From Chelydra serpentina (lineage: Eukaryota > Chordata > Testudines > Chelydridae), in NCBI GenBank assembly GCA_037349315.1, contig JBAIAC010000018.1, forward strand, positions 5,456,001-5,520,000: a stretch of DNA of 64,000 bases, written 5' to 3'. Position numbers and translations under genes: made by a program. The number at the start of each line of letters is the position of its first letter. The stretch's first letter is position 1. Below, piece by piece: positions 55,175-64,000 of this stretch. The notes beneath the pieces were generated by a model. The model saw only the letters and a program-made list of their open reading frames with translations. It was not told where the DNA came from and ran no database searches.

Positions 55175-56169
55175 TGGCTCAAATATTGTATGGCTCAGAA
55201 CTATGGGGACAGAATGATTCCTCAGGACTGGAAGTGATTCAAAACAAATTTCTTTGGAAGTTTCTTGGTCTCCCAAATAATAACCCAGCTGCACTGCTTA
55301 GAGCTCAGACAGGCACAAATTCTATTCTGTCCAAAGTGTAGCATCATATTATTAATTTTTGGCTTTGTATTCATAGTATGCAACCATGGCGCTTGTCAAG
55401 GTTATGTTTTGAGAAACAGCTCAGCAGGACTTTCTCATATAATTTCCTTGGTTACGGCATATTCAAAATTCTTTGCAATCTCTAGCTTTCTGAGAATCAG
55501 AAATGATTAGATTTAAGTTTAAAAATGTGAAATTCATAATTGAGAACAGAGGGTATTAATAAGCAATTGGATACAGCAGTTGTTTCTATTTCAAATATGT
55601 CACCTTGGGTTCCTCTTGTTAAAAAGACTCATGGGTATGCCAAATATTTAGACAGTTTGTGTATTAACACGCTAAAGAGGGTGTTTACTGCTCTCCGTTT
55701 CCAATCCATGCAGACAGCTTACTAAGAAGGTTGATATACTAGAATTGAGAAATGCAATCACCTCTGTCCACATGGTTTAGGGCAGATGGAAGATCTACCC
55801 CATTATTTATTACATTGTAATCTGTATTGCCTTTTGAGGTCAAAATGGCTTTCCATGTTTTTGTCCTGGGTGCTTTTTTCCACGACCTCTCAGAAAACAG
55901 AATATTTGTTAGGAACTGACAATGAATCTGTGATCTAGGCAGTGGCCTTATTTACATGGTCAGCTGCTAAAATAAGGAAGGGGCAAGTGGCATAGTGGTC
56001 ATACATGGATTAATGGTGTATGTCTCTTTTAACCTGTATTTAGAAGTATTTTAATAAGTTATAATATTGGATTTAGTTAAGTTTCATTGTAATACTTTTT
56101 GTTTTCTGTGCATTGGCCCAAGGCTAAGTCACTATTAACAAATTAGTAGTAGTTCACCCTCAATCTCTT

Positions 56170-56930
56170 TTACTGATCCAATGTATCTTTTTACCTACCC
56201 CCTTCATTTTTATACACAGTCCACATCGCTTTATGATTCTTCATGATAGTGAAATAAGCTACCTACCAGTCAAGTCCCATTTCATCCAGGCTCTTTTACA
56301 TCTTCAGTTTTGTGCATCCCCTCTCTTTGGTACTGACTGGCCCCAGATTACTATTAACTGCAAGTGTCAATACCTTGCTAGGTGTTCCCCTTCTCCCACT
56401 CGGAAATACAGTGTGAACAGGACTGGACCTGACACTGATCTCTGCAGTCCTGCTTCCTGTCCAGTGGGTAACAATTTACCACTATTCTGACCTTAGCTAC
56501 TTAGCTCCTTTTTTATCCAATGTATAATTTCACCATTCAGATAACAAAAGAGAAGGCCTCAGATTCAATGCAAGCTGTGCTACGATTTATCTCGATTCAT
56601 GGGGGCAATTTAATTGCACCAGCCCTTAGCGTGTTTGAGGCCAAGATACCATTGAGGCCATTGTACTTACTAACTTTATGTACTTGTCTTTTGGCTGGTA
56701 TTATCCCTCAAAGCCCTCTTGAAGTCTAAATATATTATGTCTACTTATTTACCCCCGTCAGCTCTTATTGACCATCTCTCCTTCTCAAAGAAGCTAATTG
56801 GATTTATGAAGCATGACCTCCCCTTTATAATCCATGCTGGCTTTTTTTTCTTTTCTTTTTTAACTAGTCTGTACCTGTTGAAGTATTCTCCAATTTTACC
56901 TCCAGTTACTGACTCAAATCTTTCCTAATT
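56170..56930 (-). mobile_element. Old CR1-like LINE fragment with inserted 114-bp duplicate
   Basis: Blocks such as 'aacaggactggacctgacactgatctctg', 'cctcaaagccctcttgaagtctaaatatatta' and 'atgaagcatgacctcccctttataatccatgctggc' are the reverse complement of CR1 ORF2 reverse-transcriptase sequence. It is split by the copied piece of the neighbouring LINE. Confidence 0.65.
56535..56648 (+). repeat. 114-bp duplicated segment, inserted copy
   Basis: Only 3 differences from 55,061-55,174, in the same orientation, 1,474 bp downstream, embedded in an unrelated CR1-like fragment. Confidence 0.9.
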
Positions 56931-56976
56931 CCAAGGTTAGACTTGCACATCCATAGTTTCATCATTCATCCTTTAA

Positions 56977-57017
56977 TCTCTCTCTCTCTCTCTCTGTCTC
57001 ACACACACACACACACC
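56977..57017. repeat. (CT)n(CA)n microsatellite
   Basis: A CT run is followed by a short GTCT interruption and a CA run, about 40 bp in all. Confidence 0.9.
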
Positions 57018-60000
57018 CTACAGAGAAAGGACAAGAACCCTGTTTCTTCAGCTCCAAAAATCATAGGTCTCCAAGGAAAAGTCCCTTATCTGGAGGGAGT
57101 CAATAGACCTCTCAGTGGGCCAGCCACTAGTGAGCATCAGGATTCAAAAGCTAGGGTGTTACATACTCTTCCCAATCAGACAGTGCTGTTGATTTCAAGC
57201 ACGAGAGGTTCACAAGAGTGGTGCCTAGCTATTGGCCCTGAAATCTGTCACACAGATTGTTCACAACTTTAAGGGATCGAGAAGGAAGTTTTAACCATTC
57301 TGGGTGCCAATGAATGGCTAGAACCTCTGGTCCCTTTTATTTAATCTATGGTTTCTTAGACATGCGAGCTGATTTTTTTTTTAAATAGGCTTCTCAATCC
57401 ATATTTTGGCATCTAAAAAAAGTGTTCTTACTTTCTAAAGTGCTAAGTCACCAACAGTTCTCACTGACTTCTATGGGAGCTACTGGTTGTTGGCACCTCT
57501 GAAAATAACTGGTTTATCCCACTTACTTAAGTGTTGACTTATGGATTTAGTTTCCCATTAAAAAAAAATATTGGCACTGAGATTCATGCTGGTCCTTTAA
57601 TACAACTGTACAACACTTTGTAAGGAAACCCCAAACCATGCAATTACATCTGATTTCTGATTTCGTTACCATCCTGAACCTAAGGCCAGGTTTGCAGAAA
57701 GATTTGCTGATTCACACACCTCCTAGTGACCATGCACAAAGCTGTGAATAAACGTGGATTGGTGTAGATGTGGGTGAAAATCCTGCAAAATGTGGTGGTT
57801 TGTTGAAGTTTACTAATAATGGACTCAAATCAACCACTTTCCGCCCAACCGTACAGAGATCCAAACATTTCTTGGAACTGGATCAGAGACTGTAGTTCAA
57901 ATTCATCTGTAAAATGGGCCAAATCTAACCAGTCAATCTTTACACCCTGAACTTTGCATGTGAATACAAAATTACAAAGCCTTCCACTTTACAAGGGTTT
58001 TGGTTCTGACTGTTCTTTTGGGAGCCAAAGTTCAAATCCAGCACTGGACACCAGATCTGGAGTTTTGGTTCATGCCCATTTCTACCTGACAACAGACCAC
58101 ATTTGACAGTTCTGATTATGTTCTGGGAGTTTGTTCTAGAGTCATCTCTGCTTCCATCGTTCATTGTTACTCCTGTTTCAACAGTTTCCCTTCCCACACA
58201 TCTTGTCTTCCCCACCACCCAACAAGCCATTACAATCATATTTCTGTTTCATATTTCCCTTCCTCCAGGCCTCCATGCCAATCTTCCTGATTTAAAGAAG
58301 TCATTCCGTTTCACAGCAATATTGGCATCTTCTGTTACCAGTTTCCATTCAATATTCTCCCAAAGGGCCCGCAGTCTTTTTCATCAACCTCTTGCTCCTT
58401 ATACTTTACATTTGTAAAGCCATTTATTATTCATCTTCACTTCTGGCGTAATTTTCCTTTCATTTTCAATCTTGGTTTTCTTGATCATTTGCTTACCTTC
58501 TTTTTCTTTCGTATGCTATGCCTTCACTTTCAGTGCTAACTCTTCTGATTTATCCCAGGGGGATACCTTGGAAATGAGATGTTAGCTCTCAGTGGAATTT
58601 CCCTGGCAAGACATTTTAAAATAAATAAATTATATATGTCTTGCCTGACTTTCTCCCAGCCTTGATTTCCTCCTGTATTTCCCTGGTCATCCATATTGAT
58701 CATTTTTCCACCTCCTGAATATTTATTTCTTAACTGGATACATATTGTATTTGCTGAGTTCCTGGTAATTTTCCTTTGGTACTTTCTACTCATTTCAACT
58801 TCCCAATGTGTTTTTATTCTGAGACATACACATCTGTATTACTGCAGAGACGCATATCATTCCATTTGTACAAGTGAGCCAGTATGACTATTGGTTATAG
58901 TAGGGGGACTGCAAATTCTACATTCCATGTCTGATAGACTGAGAACTGTAGGACCAAATTTTCAACCCCCACCCCCCGCCCCATGGAAAATCGGACTAAA
59001 TGGGTTTTATGCTGTGGATATATGTGGAGAATGGGGGATGAACTCCTCCTACCCCCTCAATATAAAGACAGACTAGAGTAGCTATGCCACAACTGTAGTT
59101 TTTATTGCAACCTCTATACTACGGCAGCCAGTACCCTGTACCTCAATTCACCCATCTGTAAAGAAGGTTTGGGAATACTACAATCAGGAAGGATGTATCC
59201 CTCTGTGTTTTCTAGGACTGGAGTCTTTGAGCCACGATATTTTTTAAAGGAGGAGCCTTTTGGAGGCTCTATTTTGGAGATCTATTTTGGAGATATAAGT
59301 TGCCTCCCTTGTTCTCTCCCCATCAGATACAGCCTGCAGGACCTCCTATGCGCTGTGATTCCAGAGATGCTGAATTTGCCCCCACAACCTCAACTTACAT
59401 TTAAAAAACAATGTTCTATCCCCGATGACTGTGAAGAAAGCCTTGAAAGCATACCCAAGTGTATCCAACACAGTGATGTCTGCCTGAGCCTACAGACAAC
59501 CCGCAGCCCTAGCCCTGGGAGGTGAACTGCTCCCCAATCTGTATGTGAGGTAAAGAATGAGGAGAACGAGCATGGCAGTGAGCTTGTGCATGCAAAAAAG
59601 ACAGCCGGGTGGAAGGAGTGAGAGCGAGGGAACACAATTATGTGATGGCAGAGAGGGGGAATTGGGAGCAGGAGCACACATATAATGGGTGAAAATGGAA
59701 GGAGTGAACAAATTGCCTTAAAATCTTATAAAATAGATTAAATAGCACCTGGTATTTCAACATTTTACAGGGAAACGGAAACTTGCCCCACCCCGCTGCC
59801 CCCACTTTTTTTATTGCTTCCCTACAGCTCTCCAAAGCCTCCCTATTTCTCTTTGGCTGGCTACAGACTCATACATGACACCCTTTGCTTGCATACGGCT
59901 GAGCAAACTGCTGACGCACCACAGAGTCTACATATCCCAGGATCCACCTTGTGCCACAGCCAGCTGTTCCTCTTTCTACATTGGGGTGGGCACATCTCCA

Positions 60001-61019
60001 TTTGGACCCAGATCCTGAAAGAGGAGAAGAATTTCTGGGAAGGTGGCACATGCGCCCCACTTCCACTGAAGTCCGTGAAAGTTGAAGGTGCTCAGCATGA
60101 TACAGGATTGGGCCTTTATTCCCCCCCCTGGTGCATTTTGGCCACTGTTGCTATAGACTCTAATACCAGGCTGTGCACTAAGCTTCTCCCTTGTATTGTG
60201 TTCCTTGTGGCAGTAGGAGGGAAGCTAGAGACAGGCAGATTGCAGATGGGCAGACTGCAGCTGAAGGGCAGTTGCTTTGGGATTTGGTTTTATACTTTGA
60301 TAGAAGCATTATTTTAATGGATGCCAATGAAGCGGCTATCCTAGAGCAGCCAATTACAGATATGAAAGCAACTGTTTAAAATATACACAGTGTAAAGACA
60401 AGAATGATCATCACTAAACAGACATCTTGGTTTTAGGGGAGTTTTGTTTATTTTGGGGTTGTGTTTTTTTTTTGTTTACTTGCTTGATTGGGTTTTTAAC
60501 ATTTCTACTTTGTTTTACCCAATGGCACCTTTGCTTCCTTCTTACAGCTAAGCGGGGCTGGCAGCCCCACGGCAATGATAATATTGCATCACAAAATTTA
60601 GCTTTTCTAATGTTATATCAGTCACTTCCAGTCCTTGGAGTGAATAACATTGTAAATATTACAACAGGCAAATTCTGTATTATCACTGGCAAAGGAAGTA
60701 ATATACTGACTGCCTTTGGAATTGGATCATTCAAAACGATATAATGTGAATGTCATGATGATATTAAGGACTTTCATATTGAGTGAATGACATAAAGACA
60801 ATAAAGAACAGAGCTGGTAGTGCTGTACTGTATCATTATCACCTAGCTTGAATGAGTATGCTCTTCTCCTAAATTTTGCATGTTATGAAGAGCGATTTTT
60901 TCCAATATATGCATTGAACATTTTTCCATCAAAGAAATGGCTCAGTTTTTCCACTCAGGGAGAAGCACAATCTGTGAGGAATCAAAGGGGAAAAGCCCTT
61001 CTCAACAGAGACATCCATA
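57018..61019. other. No gene seen
   Basis: Four kilobases of ordinary noncoding DNA. The part 57,440-57,520 ('ctcactgacttctatgggagctactggttgttggcacctctgaaaat') resembles half of a fossil hairpin repeat. The longest ORFs (118-167 codons near 59,200-60,300) show no domain. Confidence 0.5.
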
Positions 61020-61190
61020 TCTGGTGGATAGGACCCCATACTGGGAGTCAGGAGGTTTGAGTTTTGTTCCCGTCTCTGACATTGACCCTCTGCCATATGA
61101 CTTTGGGTGAATCACTTCATCTCTCAGCTCCTCATTTCTACCAAAAGAGAGATAATGACGCCCAGCTTTAGAAAGCACTTTCAGATCAAG
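61020..61190 (+). repeat. MIR-like SINE sequence
   Basis: 'gggagtcaggaggtttgagttttgttcccgtctctgacattgacc', 'tgactttgggtgaatcacttcatctctcagctcctcatttct' is the MIR order, followed by 'gaaagcactttcagatc'. Confidence 0.75.
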
Positions 61191-61331
61191 AGATTAAATA
61201 TTAGAATTTCTAAGTATTATAATTCATTAGTTATTATAAATAGTAGACATATTTTTAACAAGCCCCGCCCTCATCAGGGATACACAAATGACAAGAAGGC
61301 CAACAGTACTTTTTTTTTTATTTATTTTTTT

Positions 61332-61565
61332 TTTGCCTTCTTCTGCAGCATAGGACATGGGTCACTTGCTGGTTTGAACTAGAGTAAATGGTGGATTCTC
61401 TGTAACTTGAAGTCGTTAAATCATGATTTGTGGACTTCAGTAACTCAACCAGAGGTTATGCGTCTATTAAAGGAGTGGGTAGGTGAGGTCCCATAGCCTG
61501 CGGTGTGCAGGAGATCACACTAAAAGTTCGTGATGGTCCCTTCTGGCCTTCAAGTCTACGCATCT
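61332..61565 (+). mobile_element. CR1 LINE 3' UTR fragment (older subfamily), plus orientation
   Basis: Contains 'ctctgtaacttgaagtcgttaaatcatgattt' and 'aaagttcgtgatggtcccttctggccttcaagtctacgcatct', the complement of the blocks at 20,116 and 50,801. An A/T-rich tract precedes it. Confidence 0.85.
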
Positions 61566-63088
61566 AAGACCAAATGCTGCCCTCCACTGTGCAGTAGAGG
61601 GAAGAAACCAATGGCTGCATGGTACTGCAGATACTGTGCTGCTGGTACCATAGTGTGTGGATGAGCCAACATCTGTGATAGCTGGTCCAGTTGTCCATTT
61701 GGATTTCTTCCTGCCATGAAAACTGGCAACCATGTCCCTTGGTGTCTAAGTCCAGTGCCAGGTCATCCTCCAAGGGATGATGCCACAGTGTGGAAGAAGC
61801 CCAGAAACCATGAACCTTCATAGGAGTGACTTCCCACTACCTTCTAAGACTTTTCAGAATAGGAGACCCATGTCCTAAAAAACAACAAGAGCCCCTGGAC
61901 CTCATCTCCAGTGCATCAGTGGAGCATGGATAGTGGAGCATGGACCACAGGGGAAGTCAGGCCTTCAGTGTTCTTTTACTCTGTGGATTCATAGGAAACA
62001 CTGTCTACACTTTTCTGTGAACTTCAAGTCCCCTTTTTAGGGGACAACCTCACCAGTTTCCAAAGGCTCCCAAATATACAGAGATGTAGCCACTAATTCA
62101 CAGGAAACAGCCATTCCTCGGCACCCTTATTTATATTATTTATTCCTTGGCTCTTCTTGTTGGCACAGCAAGGCAAAGCATATAGCTTTTGTAAATGGCT
62201 TGACATTATGATTTAATGTGGAGAGGTGGAAGCTGCAAAAAAAAAGGGGGGGGGGGCGCATAGAAAACTAATATTGCAATCACAATTCTTACATTTTTTG
62301 GAGTTTTCCCATGTATTTCTAGCTCATTATTATTAGTGCTTAACAACAGCCTGCATTAAACTGGTGTAAAGTAGTCCCAGCCACCTCTCCTATAAAAAAA
62401 AATCTTGATACTACCACTAGAAAACCTTGTTCTCTCTTCGCTTCAGTCACTGCACTGGGCTTTCAGAAGTTCAGTGTTAGCCCACAAGGGCTGAGCAATG
62501 TAGTGCCAAAGTCCTGAAGCGGTAAGAGAACAGGAGGGGAAAGAAACAAAGAACAGAGGTAAACAAAGGTAAATAGAAAAAGAAAAAGAAAGTGGCATTA
62601 GCACAATGCAGGAGGAGAAGAGGAAGAGAGAGATCTGGGAAAAGGGTGACGAATGAGAGGACTTATAATGCAACATGACCGTTTGCATGGTAGGGGAAAT
62701 TATTATAGTGCAATAGTTTTGAACTAGCCCATCATGGCAACTCAGAACTTCCAGTCTCTCCAGGATGCACATTCATGCTGAGCAGGTTAGAAGTGCAAAG
62801 TTTAGTCTCTCTCTTTCATGCCCTATCCTTCATTCACTTAGTGGCAGTACGTTTCAGCTTCTTTTAGTGGTTGCTCTATATCTTGTCCAACAGTGTGTCT
62901 GATCAAAGGGGTTTCCAGGCAGCGATCAAGGGGTGTGCACTCTTATAGGAGACGGCCCCCACCTCCTTCACTTTGACTTCTAGGATCATTTGTTTCTCCT
63001 GTATTCAGGCGCAGCAGGAGTGGAGTGGAAGTTCAGGATCTACAGCAAAGGCCGACTCACAAAAGTAACATTGAAAACTGTTGCAAAA
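61566..63088. other. No feature seen
   Basis: Noncoding; includes an A-run followed directly by a G-run near 62,239-62,260. Confidence 0.5.
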
Positions 63089-63330
63089 TTACAGGTTTCA
63101 GTGTAGTAGCCGTGTTAGTCTGTGTCAGCAAAAGAAAATAAGAAAGGAATACTTGTGGCACCTTAGAGACTAACAAATTTATTTCAGCATAAGCTTTCGT
63201 AGACTACAGTCCGCTTCATCGGATGCATAGAATGGAACATACAGTGGGAGGATATTTATACATTCAGAGAAACATGAAAAGGTGGAAGTAACCATACCAA
63301 TTGCAAAAGGCTAATTAATTGAAAGGAACT
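63089..63330 (-). repeat. Short interspersed repeat (family F, copy 3), longer version
   Basis: Begins CAGGTTTCAGTGTAGTAGCC, GTGTTAGTCTGTGTCAGC, continues through 'cttgtggcaccttagagactaacaaattt' and 'cataagctttcgtag ... cttcatcggatgcat', and extends further ('ggaacatacagtgggaggatatttatac') than the foldback copies. It is not inverted here, so it shows the normal layout of the family. Confidence 0.7.
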
Positions 63331-64000
63331 GTTATCAGTAGGGGAAAGAAAATTTTGAAATGATAATTGTGCACCTCGGACTATATTCTGATCTTAGTTA
63401 CACCAGTTATTCCTATGCAAGCCATCTTTTGTACGATGTTATATGGCTAAGAGAGAAAAGGCCTGATCTGCAGTGACTTATTTGCTGGGGAAAGCCATTG
63501 AAATGCCTCACTCCAAACTGTTTGTTAACAAGCATTTTAAGGTGAAATTCTTTCCTGTGCAGTGGGCCATCTTAAAGCCCTCATCACTTAGGTCCTCAAA
63601 ATAGGGTGTAAGTGTGACTTAAGTAGTCCATAGTCTTTGGGCTGGCCTTCTGCACAGGGGAGAATGTAACTCTTAGTTGGATTTTCAAGGTTGATAGTTT
63701 CCAGGGGTAGGGAGCTAGAAGACCTGTGACACCAGTGGTATATGTCAGGAGTCAACAGCATAACCATGCTGAACATCAGCTTTCTAATTTTGAAGAAATG
63801 TTGTCAGTGAAAGTTAAACCAACAGCAGGATCTACTTTAAGGAGTTTTCTAAGGAGAATGGATTTACTAATGTTAATGAGTAAGCAACCGCAGACACCCA
63901 TGGTTCCACCTTTACCAATCTACATAACACCCATGTCATAAATAAGGAACAAATGTTTTCTCCCCATGACTGAATTTTGGTAAGAGTAACAGTATTATTT
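63331..64000. other. No feature seen
   Basis: Noncoding sequence up to the window end; short ORFs only. Confidence 0.5.

Larger units (their letters stand above)
52960..56060 (+). mobile_element. Badly decayed APE-type LINE, not CR1
   Basis: The order is endonuclease, reverse transcriptase and C-terminal region on the plus strand, broken by many stops and frameshifts. The piece 53,090-53,335 has FILLGYFNARLG, a decayed GDFNAR endonuclease block. Near 54,520-54,590, FIGLKLAFDSIHRDHLWDKL is motif A. Near 54,820-54,860, FLYADDTVLLSQ is motif C. Near 55,180-55,300, the LYGSELWGQND and IQNKFLWKFLGLPNN blocks follow. The clade is uncertain; it is not the CR1 type seen elsewhere in the window. Confidence 0.8.

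Noticed and set aside
59169..60317. 118- and 167-codon ORFs as exons of a host gene
   Set aside because: No splice-site pattern, domain or composition bias supports coding.

Overview
This window looks like noncoding vertebrate nuclear DNA, most likely from a turtle (a crocodilian or another sauropsid is possible). The pointers are young CR1 LINEs with intact family motifs, PIF/Harbinger and hAT elements with their MITEs, MIR-type SINEs, and no bacterial-style gene packing. I found no host protein-coding gene, tRNA or rRNA. Every convincing coding stretch belongs to a mobile element. Family names come from recognised motifs and termini; nothing was searched against a database.

Layout. 1-3.4 kb: a nearly full CR1 whose ORF2 has three stop codons but no frameshift. 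3.9-12.6 kb: old LINE-like 3' ends, three hAT-type elements with 8-bp target duplications, and fossil palindromic repeats. 12.6-14.6 kb: a second young CR1 missing its reverse-transcriptase active site. 15-17 kb: a CpG-rich hAT, two foldback copies of one repeat family, and an old repeat carrying a Harbinger MITE. 18-21 kb: a decayed Ty3/Gypsy element on the minus strand with a CR1 inside it. 24-31 kb: two more Harbinger MITEs among CR1 and MIR fragments.

The main feature is 32,458-37,317: a 4,860-bp PIF/Harbinger transposon with matching ends and TAA target duplications. Its two standard genes point towards each other. On the left is a Myb/SANT-like gene split by an intron whose splice phase is exact. 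On the right is a DDE transposase with its D-D-E triad intact and one premature TGA. The 1.25-kb intron holds a 96-codon ORF on the opposite strand with its own poly(A) signal, and a 77-bp tandem array arranged A-B-A-B. The antisense ORF is the best candidate for something undescribed.

38-64 kb: three LTR-like sequences, several minus-strand CR1 copies (one with a nested hAT), another Harbinger MITE, a badly decayed non-CR1 LINE at 53-56 kb, and a 114-bp piece of that LINE copied 1.5 kb downstream. The stretches between are unremarkable noncoding DNA.
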